Assembly: GCA_002887195.1 (NCBI GenBank)
Contig: PJAB01000935.1
Location: 1-18,974, forward strand
DNA: 18,974 nucleotides
From: Chrysochromulina parva
Taxonomy: Eukaryota; Haptophyta; Prymnesiales; Chrysochromulinaceae
Direction of reading: 5' to 3'
The position numbers were made by a program, and so were the translations under genes. This document shows, piece after piece, positions 1-7,550 of the stretch. The first letter of the stretch is position 1. Every line of letters starts with the position of its first letter. The notes under the pieces were generated by a model. That model had not been told where the DNA came from. It saw nothing but the letters and a program-made list of their open reading frames with translations, and did no database searches.

Positions 1-243
1 AGGTTGTAGGCGTGATGGCGCTGCTCATGTCGGGATTCAGCCGCGCCGAGGCCATGGACAAGATGGAGGCTAAGATGGCGGAGGCTATAAGGCGCAGATG
101 GGCAACGACGCCATCCATGTTCACCGTCCTGATGGCGACTACCAGACGCTGGCCGAACATGAATCTTAGAGGGAAACACAGTAACCCAAACTTCACATTT
201 CACACTTACCGGTAAACTCGAACTATAAACTCGGTGTCCGCGT
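1..243. other. Upstream flank; possible cut-off minus-strand reading frame
   Basis: No recognisable gene. On the minus strand a frame opens with an ATG at 160-158 and stays open to the left edge (about 53 codons). It contains a modestly hydrophobic stretch (LIASAILASILSMA) and could be the 5' end of a divergent gene, but nothing in it is recognisable. A plus-strand frame from 12 to 215 is equally unremarkable. A TATAAA hexamer at 224-229 lies only 15 nt before the nucleoporin ATG, which would need a very short 5' leader, so it is weak as a promoter. The 8-bp palindrome TACCGGTA sits at 207-214. Confidence 0.2.
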
Positions 244-1494
244 ATGTCGGCTTTCGGTGGCGGTGGCGGTGGATATGGCGGCGGTGGCGGTGGATATGGC
301 GGCGGTGGTGGACGTGGCGGAGGTGGGTATCGCGGCGGTGTGTATGGCGGCGGCGGCGGTGGCCAAACCAAAGGCGGCGGGCGCGGTCAGCAGCAGAATT
401 CTCAGCAGTATTATCCGCCGCAGCAGCAGCAATATGGTGGAGGGCGCGGTCGCGGTGGCGGGGGCAAAGGCCCATCCGTCTTCGGGCAGCAGCAGCAATC
501 GCCTGACCAGCCGCGCCACGGTGGCTGGGCGAAGCCGCAGCATCAGCCAGCTTTCGGGTCGCATCCGCTGCAGCAGCAGCATGGCCACGGACGAGGTGGC
601 GGCGGTGGGCGAGGTGGCGGCGGTGGGCGCCAGCAATCGGGTTTTGGACAGCCGCAGCCACAGCCGCAATCTAACTTTGGTGGCGGCTCCGGTGGGCGCC
701 AGCAATCGGTTTTTGGACAGCCGCAGCCGCAGCCGCAATCTAACTTTGGAGGCGGCTCTGCAGCGCACGTTTTCGGCCCAGCAGGGGGGCGCAGCAATGT
801 CGCCACATCTGGCATCGCGATGGAGACGGACAACACCGGCTTCGGCTCCGGCAAGGGCAAGGGCAAGGGCAAGGGCAAGGGCGGCGGAAAGGGCGGCAGT
901 GGGGGCACGGGTGCTGGCAAGGGCGACACCATCTGCAGAGATTTCGCTAAAAATGGCCAGTGCAGATACGGCGACCAGTGCCATTTCAGGCACGACAGCG
1001 GTGGCGCGGCAACCCACGCGGGCGGTAGCGCGAAAGGCGGCGGCGCATTTGGAGGTGGCGGCGGCGGTGGCGGCGGCCCTTTTAGCAACGTGACGGCAGA
1101 TTCCTTCGGGGCCGGCGTGTTTGCTTCAAACTCCCCATTTAATACTATGGGTCAACAGGCTCACCTGCCGCAGCAGCAGGCTCAACCCCAGGCGTACCAG
1201 GCTTACCCGCCGCAGCAGCAGACTTACCTGCCGCAGCAGCAGACTTACCTGCCGCAGCAGCAGCCTTACCTGCCGCAGCAGCAGCCTTACCTGCCGCAGC
1301 AGCAGCCTTGCCTGCCGCAGCAGCAGAGCTCCCCGCCGCAGCAAGGAGGCATGCCGCAGCAGAGCTCCCCACCGCAGCAGGGAGCCGACTCGATGGGCCC
1401 CATGAGTGACGACCAGCTTCGTGTCATATGGAGCCAATCCGAGTTTAAGTTTGGCAAAATCCCCGAGACGGAGCCCCCCGACGGTCTCAAGTGA
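244..1494 (+). CDS. NUP42: NUP42/NUPL2-like FG nucleoporin with CCCH zinc finger
   Basis: This 416-residue single-exon protein is probably a cytoplasmic-face nuclear pore component that helps Gle1 in mRNA export. Residues 1-70 are Gly-rich (GGGGYGG repeats). About eleven FG dipeptides are scattered through the chain (AFGG, VFGQ, GFGQ, NFGG, SFGA). One CCCH zinc finger has C231, C240, C246 and H250 (CX8CX5CX3H). Residues about 310-385 are Gln/Pro repeats. The C-terminus, FKFGKIPETEPP at 401-412, resembles the short motif with which NUP42-family proteins bind the Gle1 C-terminal domain; that relation comes from family knowledge. In animal NUP42 the finger is at the N-terminus, whereas here it lies mid-protein. 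The start is the first ATG directly preceding the Gly-rich repeat. An alternative is a generic CCCH RNA-binding protein; the FG content and the tail favour the nucleoporin. Confidence 0.75.
   Translation: MSAFGGGGGGYGGGGGGYGGGGGRGGGGYRGGVYGGGGGGQTKGGGRGQQQNSQQYYPPQQQQYGGGRGRGGGGKGPSVFGQQQQSPDQPRHGGWAKPQHQPAFGSHPLQQQHGHGRGGGGGRGGGGGRQQSGFGQPQPQPQSNFGGGSGGRQQSVFGQPQPQPQSNFGGGSAAHVFGPAGGRSNVATSGIAMETDNTGFGSGKGKGKGKGKGGGKGGSGGTGAGKGDTICRDFAKNGQCRYGDQCHFRHDSGGAATHAGGSAKGGGAFGGGGGGGGGPFSNVTADSFGAGVFASNSPFNTMGQQAHLPQQQAQPQAYQAYPPQQQTYLPQQQTYLPQQQPYLPQQQPYLPQQQPCLPQQQSSPPQQGGMPQQSSPPQQGADSMGPMSDDQLRVIWSQSEFKFGKIPETEPPDGLK
622..759 (+). repeat. Two tandem 69-bp coding repeats
   Basis: Two adjacent 69-bp units (622-690 and 691-759) encode 23-residue copies containing GRQQS, FGQPQPQPQSNFGG and GGS. 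They differ at only a few bases, and each carries two FG dipeptides. This looks like recent in-frame duplication inside the FG region of the nucleoporin. Confidence 0.9.
1160..1380 (+). repeat. 21-bp PQQQ-type tandem repeat tract
   Basis: Within the nucleoporin gene, CCGCAGCAGCAG blocks separated by ACTTACCTG or CCTTACCTG recur about every 21 bp. They encode a seven-residue period (PQQQ plus T/P-Y-L). The most regular copies lie between about 1201 and 1326 and are followed by degenerate Gln/Pro/Ser copies. The tract is a likely length-variable minisatellite. Confidence 0.9.
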
Positions 1495-2107
1495 GGGCTT
1501 GATCTGAGGCTGTGAGCCAGGCGCGGCCGGTGGTGCGAGCGAGCGAGGACGATGGATGGGGAGCAGACCAAAAGAGAGATCGCACTGCTCGATGCACCGC
1601 ACGCGGGCCACCCTGGGCCCACACCACATGAACACGCCGTGCGAATTCAGCGGCAGCAAAGAGCGAACATCCGAACAAGCTTTGACCTTTATGTGTCGTC
1701 GTGTGTACATCTGCGTTACCGGTACAGAGACCTGTGGGATAGATAGTCGAGAGTGGTGAGGTGCGCGTTTTTCACTCAAAGCCGTCGCACCGACCCGACA
1801 CCCGAGCGCCCTCAGGCGCGAGGGCGGGGCTCAGACCGATTGGGCTCAGAGCACAGACTGAGGGAGGCAGCGTCCAGCGACGTCCGACCACACCGTCCCC
1901 CGCTCTCGACGATCGACGAAAAGCGCCGAGCTGGGGGGAGGACTGTGCGGTCACACCTACGTCCATCTGATGGCGTACCCTCGAGCGGCCCCCGTGCTTG
2001 AGCGTCCGGCTTCGCGTTGTGTTGAACAAAGGAAAGTTAGGCGATTTCGCGCCGCAAGGCTCTTGTGCTCAAGGGGCTGGCGAGCCCCTTGTTGTGCTCG
2101 TGAAGCG
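1495..2107. other. Intergenic: nucleoporin 3' flank and RAD51C 5' flank
   Basis: I see no supported gene here. Short frames on both strands have no recognisable content. The RAD51C frame remains open upstream to an ATG at 1970, but the 46 additional residues are Arg/Cys-rich and unlike the family, so this stretch is treated as 5' leader. A TACCGGTA palindrome lies at 1717-1724. No AATAAA hexamer was noticed after the nucleoporin stop. Confidence 0.5.
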
Positions 2108-3409
2108 ATGGTCCCAACCCGACTCGCGTCGCTACCGCTTCCACCGTCTGTACTGCAGCGCCTCGCGCTCGCTGGCTACGAGACGCGCGCCGACCTCGAC
2201 GGCCTAACGCCCGACGAGCTCGGCGTCGACCTCGGCATCGAGGCCAGCTCGGCGACGCTGTTGCTGCGCACGGTGCGTGGCGAGTGCGTGTCGGCGGGGG
2301 GCGGTGGGCCCTGGCTGATGCCACGGGACGCACTCAGCATGTACGAGGAGGAGCGTGCCGAGCAGCGCATCTCCACCTGCGCGGGTGAGCTCGACCGGCT
2401 GCTTGCCGGCGGCGTGCAACTCCAGAAGCTGAGCGAGTTCTCGGGCGTGCCGGGAGTGGGCAAAACGCAGCTCGCAATGCAGCTGGCGCTGGCGGTGCAA
2501 CTTCCCGAGGCACTCAACGGCCTCGATGGCGACACCATCTACATCGATACCGAGGGCAGCTTCTTTGCGCCGCGCTGCCTCGCGATGGCAGAGTCGCTGC
2601 TCGCGCAGATACAGGACGAGGTGAGTCGCCACGGGTCGCCCGAGCAGCGCGCGGAGGTGGGCGCGCTCGTGAAGTCGGGCGCACGCGCCATGCTCGGCCG
2701 CATCCACTACTACCGAGTGCACGACCTGGCCGAGCAGCTTGCGGTGTGCCATGTGCTGCCCGAGGCGATCGGCGAGATCGCGCGCAATGCGCCAGGCCGG
2801 CCCGGCCGGTGCGTGCGTCTGGTGGTGGTCGACTCGATCGCGTTCCACGTGCGCGCGAGCACGGAGCTCACGTACGCCAAGCGCCTCCAGCTCGTCGGGC
2901 AGATGGCACAGCTTCTCAGCCATGCCGCGCGCCGCTCACCGTGCGCCGTCGTGCTCATCAACCAGGTGACCACGCGCGTCAACGAGGTGCTCGGCACTAG
3001 CGGGCTGGTGCCCGCGCTGGGTGAGGCGTGGGCGCACATGTGCAACGTGCAGGTGAGCCTCGAATGGCGCGATGACGTCCGCCTCGCCGCCCTCTCCAAA
3101 GGTGGCGAGCCCGGGGAGGCGCAGTTTGCTGTCACCGCCGACGGCATCCGATCTGCCGACCCGAGCTCAAAGCTGCTGCCGCCGCCCCGGCCGGTGGTGG
3201 CGGCGCTGGCACCACCGCGGCTGCAGCGCTGGCCGGATGCCGCTGCTGCCCCCTGCGCAGACGGGGGCTACGGCCTTTTCGAGCCGCTGGCGCACGGCAC
3301 GAAGCGGCTGCACGAGCAAGCGAGCTCCAGCAGCAGCGCCGTCGAGAACCTGCAGCCGCAACGGCTCGCACGGCATAGGGGCGCGCCGACGGAGTCACGC
3401 CCCGTGTGA
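2108..3409 (+). CDS. RAD51C: RAD51C-like RecA-family recombinase
   Basis: A 433-residue single-exon RAD51 paralogue, expected to act in the nucleus in homologous recombination and Holliday-junction or fork processing with other RAD51 paralogues. The N-terminal helical domain (LPLPPSVLQRLALAGYETRADL) matches RAD51C layout and fixes the start at 2108 rather than the in-frame ATG at 1970. Walker A is GVPGVGKT at 113-120, followed by the family-typical IDTEGSFFAPR. Walker B is LVVVD at 238-242. Downstream are LINQVTT and LVPALGEAWAH, closer to RAD51C than to RAD51 itself, which has GRKELS-type signatures. Residues from about 355 form a Pro/Ala/Ser-rich tail ending in a basic stretch (QRLARHR) that could hold a nuclear localisation signal. 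RAD51C is favoured over XRCC3 or RAD51B by the PALGE segment and by overall spacing. Confidence 0.88.
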   Translation: MVPTRLASLPLPPSVLQRLALAGYETRADLDGLTPDELGVDLGIEASSATLLLRTVRGECVSAGGGGPWLMPRDALSMYEEERAEQRISTCAGELDRLLAGGVQLQKLSEFSGVPGVGKTQLAMQLALAVQLPEALNGLDGDTIYIDTEGSFFAPRCLAMAESLLAQIQDEVSRHGSPEQRAEVGALVKSGARAMLGRIHYYRVHDLAEQLAVCHVLPEAIGEIARNAPGRPGRCVRLVVVDSIAFHVRASTELTYAKRLQLVGQMAQLLSHAARRSPCAVVLINQVTTRVNEVLGTSGLVPALGEAWAHMCNVQVSLEWRDDVRLAALSKGGEPGEAQFAVTADGIRSADPSSKLLPPPRPVVAALAPPRLQRWPDAAAAPCADGGYGLFEPLAHGTKRLHEQASSSSSAVENLQPQRLARHRGAPTESRPV

Positions 3410-3724
3410 GCTGCGACAAGCGGCGATCGGGGATCCTCGGAGTTTTGGAGGAATTTGGTTCCTGAGTAAAATCAAACGTAACATCGAACCAGATTTGAGA
3501 TTCTTATATTCTAAAGATAAAACATAAATCGAATTAGTATGCCGTACACAATTGTAGGGACGCCCCGCGAAGCCGCGAACCATGGCGCGAAACCCGACCG
3601 CCACGTCTGCACGTCCACGACGCGAGAACGTTATAACTCGACACACGGTGCTTCGAGGTGTGAACGTCGAGTGGTAACGTTCACACCTCGAGTTTCGAAA
3701 CCTTTTTTGCGCGAACACCCTCCG
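3410..3724. other. Intergenic with AT-rich segment and perfect hairpin
   Basis: About 315 bp separate RAD51C from the glycosyltransferase fusion gene. Positions about 3440-3540 are markedly AT-rich for this locus and probably hold the RAD51C 3' end. The fusion gene's frame is open upstream to an ATG at 3539, but those 62 codons show no signal peptide, membrane helix or conserved domain. A 15-bp perfect inverted repeat lies at 3653-3691. Confidence 0.55.
3653..3691. repeat. 15-bp perfect inverted repeat (hairpin), 9-nt loop
   Basis: TCGAGGTGTGAACGT at 3653-3667 is the exact reverse complement of 3677-3691, leaving a 9-nt loop (CGAGTGGTA). It lies 33 bp before the preferred start of the fusion gene. 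It could be a leader hairpin, a dimeric factor site or a small transposon relic; the sequence cannot decide. Confidence 0.85.
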
Positions 3725-5644
3725 ATGGCCGTCGACGCCGAAGCGGCCGGCCGTGACGTAGCATACGTGTGCGTCGGCCGTTGTCAAGAAGAGTTGGCCG
3801 AACGCCATGCCGCTCACCTCCGAAGAGAGAACACAAACCTACGCTTTCATTTGGTGACGGATCGAGTGAAACGGACGGCAAGCCGGTGGGCCACGCAACA
3901 CTTGGTGTCAACTATGCCATCCGACGCCATCTCGATGCACGCCAATCTGACTCAGCAGTGTCAAGCGTCCACGTGTGCCACCAATCTCGCGGGTGCATTT
4001 CTGTACAAGCCGCTACTCCACAAGTTACTCCCAATGCGCCGAGTGCTTGTCCTTGACACTGACACTGTGCTGCTGAGCAACGCGACCGAGGTCCTCTGGC
4101 AACAGTTTGATCGATTTGTAAGCGATGCCGTACTCGGAGTTGCCCGCGCCCAGTCACCCGTCTATGCACGGTCCCTTGGTGCGGCCGGGACGAATGGCGG
4201 CGTGCAGCTCTTGGACTTGGATCGCATGCGCCGTAGCGCTTTGTACGCGCAGGCGCTGCTCGACTGCGTCCACCAGCAGTGCCTGAGAAAGTCGGGCAAC
4301 GCCCGACTAGGCGACCAAACGCTGTACTCCAGCTTGCAAGCGGGCCGCTGGGCGCCGCTCGTGCACGTGCTGCCTTGCGGCTGCAATCGGCAGCTGTCGG
4401 TGTACTTTTGGCACGACCGCAGGTTCAGGCAGATGCACGCATGCAACGAGTCATGTTGGGTCGTACATGGCAACCAGCCCTCGTTCAAAGGGCTCGTTGC
4501 AAGCTTGCTCACGGCCGGCCGTGCCCCGACATGTGCCGAGTGTCTCGAAGCAGCGCGAGCGTCGCCAAATGCGACGATGCGCTCGTCCGTTCGATACGCT
4601 CTTCAGGAACTTGCCAGCTGCTGCTGCCCGCGCACTGAGCCACGGCGGCGCCTGCAACAAGCACTGCCACCGCCCCAGGAGCCCGCGAGCGCCGCACTGC
4701 GCTTCGGATGCATAGAGCCCGGCGTGTGTCTTCCCCCGAATGTGACCATCGTCTTCATCGGAGATTCGCTGACGCGCTACCAGTACCTCGACCTCGTCTT
4801 CACGCTGCACTTTGGCAGCCGTGACTTTGAGCACAGAGCCCAGCGGAACCCACTCACAGCCTTATCGTTTGCAACATGGCTGGCCTTTATGAACCACACG
4901 ACCAGCGAGCTGCATCCCTGCGAGGCGTGCGACTGCTACCGCGCGGGGCGCAGCGTGACGTTTCGTCCCGATAAGATCTGCGAGAACCGCCTCTATCGCT
5001 ACGCTGAAGCCGATGCTGCTGCACACGGACGGCATACCGCTACGGAGAGCGGCAGCAGCAGCTTGCAGGTGGCCTTTTTTAATGTCTTTGGCTCGAGCCC
5101 CGTTTCTGGGCACCTTCCCAAGAGCGGCAACCTTTGGCAATGGCACCCTGCGGCCCCCGTCCTGAGCGCCGCGACTTGGAACCAATCTCTCTGGCAGCAC
5201 GCCAAGTTAGAAGGCCTCCTCGACACGGTCGTCGCTCGCCTGCAGCCATCGGTGATCGTGCTCAACGCTGGGCTGCACCCGGTGGACGGCCTCGACCTCG
5301 AGGCTGTGCGACGATCTGCTGCTGGCATCGCTCCGTGCATCGTGTACAAGACGACCACGCCAGCGCGCCCAGACGTCGACACCCCTGCCCATCGGCAGCG
5401 TGTGGCCGCTTTCGAGGCCAAGGCGCGTCGGACGTTTGCGCACGACATCCTGCTGGACTCCACTGCGCTGCTCGAGCGAAGCGGCAAATTGAATCGGAGC
5501 GACTCGTTCGTTGACGCGTACCACTTCCGACCCGCGTCGGGCATCTATCACGTCCTCAACGTAGGGCTCGTGCGTGAGCTCGAGAGGAGGCAGTGCCAAG
5601 ACCAAGGATGGCAGGAGAAGCCAGGGTTGGTCAAAAGAAGATAG
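3725..5644 (+). CDS. GT8-like glycosyltransferase fused to PC-esterase/SGNH domain
   Basis: A 639-residue two-domain enzyme. Residues about 12-255 look like a GT-A glycosyltransferase of the GT8/LARGE/GXYLT type. VLVLDTDTVLL contains the metal-binding D111-T-D113, NGGVQLLDLDRM starts at 157, LGDQTLY is at 195-201 and HGNQPSFKG starts at 248. After a Pro-rich linker, residues about 325-625 look like a PC-esterase/SGNH fold related to TBL/CAS1 polysaccharide O-acetyltransferases. FIGDSLTRYQY contains G346-D347-S348 (nucleophile Ser), and D597-A-Y-H600 provides the DxxH pair. The likely role is adding a sugar and an O-acyl group to a glycan in the Golgi; substrate and donor are unknown. The start at 3725 is chosen because the fold begins just after it. 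An ATG at 3539 is possible. Neither start supplies a signal peptide or transmembrane anchor, which is odd for this class. Confidence 0.7.
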   Translation: MAVDAEAAGRDVAYVCVGRCQEELAERHAAHLRRENTNLRFHLVTDRVKRTASRWATQHLVSTMPSDAISMHANLTQQCQASTCATNLAGAFLYKPLLHKLLPMRRVLVLDTDTVLLSNATEVLWQQFDRFVSDAVLGVARAQSPVYARSLGAAGTNGGVQLLDLDRMRRSALYAQALLDCVHQQCLRKSGNARLGDQTLYSSLQAGRWAPLVHVLPCGCNRQLSVYFWHDRRFRQMHACNESCWVVHGNQPSFKGLVASLLTAGRAPTCAECLEAARASPNATMRSSVRYALQELASCCCPRTEPRRRLQQALPPPQEPASAALRFGCIEPGVCLPPNVTIVFIGDSLTRYQYLDLVFTLHFGSRDFEHRAQRNPLTALSFATWLAFMNHTTSELHPCEACDCYRAGRSVTFRPDKICENRLYRYAEADAAAHGRHTATESGSSSLQVAFFNVFGSSPVSGHLPKSGNLWQWHPAAPVLSAATWNQSLWQHAKLEGLLDTVVARLQPSVIVLNAGLHPVDGLDLEAVRRSAAGIAPCIVYKTTTPARPDVDTPAHRQRVAAFEAKARRTFAHDILLDSTALLERSGKLNRSDSFVDAYHFRPASGIYHVLNVGLVRELERRQCQDQGWQEKPGLVKRR

Positions 5645-5845
5645 TACGATAGCACAGTATAAAGCGGGACACGTGTGGCTCCTCTCCCGTAGGCCCCGAT
5701 CCGATACCGCAGCAACTGTGGTGCGTGGGTGTGTGTGGCGGCGAGGCGCCGCGGGCCCGCGGAGCGGCCGCGCGCGCGTGCGGCCGCCCCCCTGGGGTGG
5801 CGGCGACCGTGTGCTGCCCGGCTAGCTGCCCGCCGAAACGCAACA

Positions 5846-5851
5846 AATAAA
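5846..5851 (+). terminator. Candidate poly(A) signal, fusion gene
   Basis: AATAAA lies about 200 nt after the stop of the glycosyltransferase-esterase gene in an otherwise GC-rich stretch. It is a candidate only: many algae do not use this hexamer strictly. Confidence 0.35.
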
Positions 5852-5890
5852 TTACCGCCACCCGAGAGCTCCACCTCCGGTCGGAAACGA

Positions 5891-5896
5891 TTTATT
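5891..5896 (-). terminator. Candidate poly(A) signal, J-protein gene
   Basis: TTTATT on the plus strand reads AATAAA on the minus strand, about 115 nt beyond the J-protein stop. It lies 40 bp from the opposing plus-strand hexamer. Confidence 0.35.
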
Positions 5897-6009
5897 TGTA
5901 ACGGATTCGGAACACACTCGGCGCACTGGCAAGAACGCGCGCTTAATGTATCCCTGGCGTGGCGGCTGGCGCGGCGCTCCTCGGCGAGAAGTCGCGGGCG
6001 CGCTGGGCG

Positions 6010-7020
6010 TCATGCCGCCGCCGCTGCGGCATGCGTCTGGACCACTGGAACAGCGCCGTCGGTGCCGGTGGTGTTGGTCCACTGGACGGTCTCGGATGAG
6101 CGCTCGGCAGCCGTCTTCACCCTCCACACGTGCCCTGCCCCATGCGGCAGCGCTCCCTCGGCCACCTTGGCCTTGAACGCCTCGGAGGCTGAGCGCTTCT
6201 CGCCATACTTGGCCTTGAGAGCGTCGCACGCGGGCGTGAGGAGCGCCTCGGCTGCACTCACGTGCTGCTCGCGTTCGGGGCCCTTGGGCCGGCGCCGCGC
6301 CTCGTTAGTCGCTAGCTGCTTCTGACGCAGCTGCGCGTCGCACGCGGCGCGCTGCTTCTCGGCATCGAGGCTCTCGACGGCCGCTTCGATGAGCTTGCGC
6401 GCCTGCGCGTCGGAGTTGACGAGGGTGGCTGTGTCGGTGGGAAGAAAGTAGGCAACGGCGGCGCCGGCGGTGCGCCGCTCGTGTGCGTATGTCGCATCCG
6501 CTTGCAGACGGAAGGGCGCAACAGTCGCGTCCGCATAGCTTGCGAGGTAGGCAGACGGTGCGCTCGCGCCAGCAAAGAGGATCACGAGGGCGGGCAGGTT
6601 GAAGAGGACGAGAAGGATGAGCCGGTCCTCGGAGAGAAGCGCGTAGCGCCGGCGCCGCGTGCCAAATGTGAGCGACATCAACTCGTCTATGCTCATGTAC
6701 ATGCTCGAATCGGCGGCGGCAGAGCTGCCGCCAGCGCGCCGGCGGCTGCTGCTGCTGAAACGCTCGTCGTCGTCGTCGTCGTCGTCGTCGTTGAGCCTAC
6801 CCGTTTGATCGTAGCGCTGGCGTCGCTCCGGGTCCGAGAGCACCGAGTACGCAGCGTTTACCTCCTTGAACTGGCGCTCGGCAATCTCGCGCTCCTCGCT
6901 CGTGCCCGTCTGCTTGTCCGGGTGAAGTTTTAGCGCCAGCCGACGGAAACTGCGCTTGATGTCGTCCTCGCCCGCATCGGGTGGGAGGCCTAGCGAATCG
7001 TATGGCGAGCGCTGCTTCAT
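6010..7020 (-). CDS. DNAJB12/DNAJB14-type ER membrane J-protein
   Basis: A 336-residue Hsp40 co-chaperone, probably anchored in the ER membrane with the J domain in the cytosol, where it would stimulate Hsp70 in ER-associated degradation. The J domain spans about 5-73 (YDSLGLPPDAGEDDIKRSFR, HPD at 33-35, then NAAYSVLSDPERRQRYD). An eight-Asp run (codons at about 6763-6791) and Ser/Arg linker follow. One hydrophobic segment, LILLVLFNLPALVILFAG, is at about 134-151. The C-terminal part (FRLQADATYAHERRT, AVAYFLPTD, then LLTPACDALKAKYG) resembles the DUF1977 region of DNAJB12/14. The protein ends in six alanines. The start at 7020 puts the J domain at the N-terminus as MKQRSPYDSLG. The frame is open to an ATG at 7101, but those 27 residues look like leader. 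It is divergent from the SAP-like gene, 155 bp away. Confidence 0.82.
   Translation of the reverse strand: MKQRSPYDSLGLPPDAGEDDIKRSFRRLALKLHPDKQTGTSEEREIAERQFKEVNAAYSVLSDPERRQRYDQTGRLNDDDDDDDDERFSSSSRRRAGGSSAAADSSMYMSIDELMSLTFGTRRRRYALLSEDRLILLVLFNLPALVILFAGASAPSAYLASYADATVAPFRLQADATYAHERRTAGAAVAYFLPTDTATLVNSDAQARKLIEAAVESLDAEKQRAACDAQLRQKQLATNEARRRPKGPEREQHVSAAEALLTPACDALKAKYGEKRSASEAFKAKVAEGALPHGAGHVWRVKTAAERSSETVQWTNTTGTDGAVPVVQTHAAAAAA
6763..6791. repeat. GTC/CGT trinucleotide microsatellite (poly-Asp)
   Basis: A run of CGT/GTC triplets that on the minus strand encodes eight consecutive Asp residues just after the J domain. The copy number is likely variable between strains. Confidence 0.9.
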
Positions 7021-7175
7021 GGCAAAAAAGCCGATGTGAGAAGAGAATGTGATCTGTGAATCTTCTTCATTCACGCGAACATTGGAATTTGGCTCGCACA
7101 CGCTGGGGTCGTCGTTTCCCCCTCAGTCGAACGGCCGAGGAAGTAACTTACACGGATGCGCCGTGTTGAACGAAG
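7021..7175. promoter_or_regulatory. Short divergent intergenic region, probable bidirectional promoter
   Basis: Only 155 bp separate the start of the minus-strand J-protein gene and the start of the plus-strand SAP-like gene, so both promoters must lie here or inside the genes. No canonical TATA box was seen. The region is less GC-rich than the flanking coding sequence. Confidence 0.45.
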
Positions 7176-7550
7176 ATGCGTCATCTCTTGATGGCGGCAA
7201 TCCTCTGCGCCGCAACGGCGAGTGGCTTCGTCATCGGCCGATTCCATTCGCCTCTGCCGCTCGCGCTACGCTGCCAAGGTTGCCACCTTGCCGCCGGTCT
7301 GCCCATCGATGCATCGAGCACCATCGCTGAGATGCGAGCCTTCATTGCTGAGCAAGGCCTCGACATAAAGACAACGGGCAAAGGTCGCACCAAAGATGTC
7401 ATATATGAGGAAATCACCAATCTCTCGCGCGATGGCGCGCCCGCCGCCGCCGGTCATGCAGGAGAGCCTTCGGGAGCCGAGGCGACGCCTCCAGAGCCGG
7501 AGCCGGAGCTGTTGGCGCCGAACGGCTTTGTATGGGGTGGCACGTTCTAG
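7176..7550 (+). CDS. Small secretory-leader protein with SAP-like motif
   Basis: A 124-residue protein. Residues 1-20 (MRHLLMAAILCAATASGFVI) look like a signal peptide. The A-S-G-F after the hydrophobic core is compatible with the Phe at the signal/transit junction of bipartite plastid leaders in secondary algae. Residues about 48-82 (STIAEMRAFIAEQGLDIKTT, then KGRTKDVIYEEI) resemble a SAP/HeH two-helix nucleic-acid-binding motif, a pattern I associate with algal plastid or organelle proteins. The rest is a Pro/Glu/Ala-rich tail ending in NGFVWGGTF. The function is unknown; plastid nucleic-acid binding is an inference. The reading frame continues without a further stop for 36 codons beyond the TAG, so the true 3' end could differ. 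Confidence 0.55.
   Translation: MRHLLMAAILCAATASGFVIGRFHSPLPLALRCQGCHLAAGLPIDASSTIAEMRAFIAEQGLDIKTTGKGRTKDVIYEEITNLSRDGAPAAAGHAGEPSGAEATPPEPEPELLAPNGFVWGGTF

Larger units (their letters stand above)
5645..6009. other. Tail-to-tail 3' region of fusion gene and J-protein gene
   Basis: This stretch separates two convergent stop codons. Plus-strand AATAAA at 5846-5851 and minus-strand AATAAA (TTTATT at 5891-5896) could be poly(A) signals for the fusion gene and the J-protein gene respectively. If so, the two 3' UTRs nearly abut. A TATAAAG at about 5658-5664 has no plus-strand gene after it. The plus-strand frame at 5729-6325 is antisense to the J-protein gene and is not supported. Confidence 0.5.

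Noticed and set aside
206..1088. Several long minus-strand frames across the nucleoporin gene
   Set aside because: They are shadows of the GGC/CAG-repeat coding strand; translations are Ala/Arg/Pro repeats without domains.
1126..1779. 217-codon minus-strand frame with Leu/Arg repeats
   Set aside because: It is antisense to the PQQQ repeat; LLLRQVR repeats mirror the CAG triplets.
2204..2923. 239-codon minus-strand frame within RAD51C
   Set aside because: Antisense to a securely identified gene; His/Arg-rich composition from GC bias.
5729..6325. 198-codon plus-strand frame preceded by a TATAAAG
   Set aside because: Mostly antisense to the J-protein gene, Arg/Ala-rich, no homology signal; the TATA-like word lies in a probable 3' UTR.
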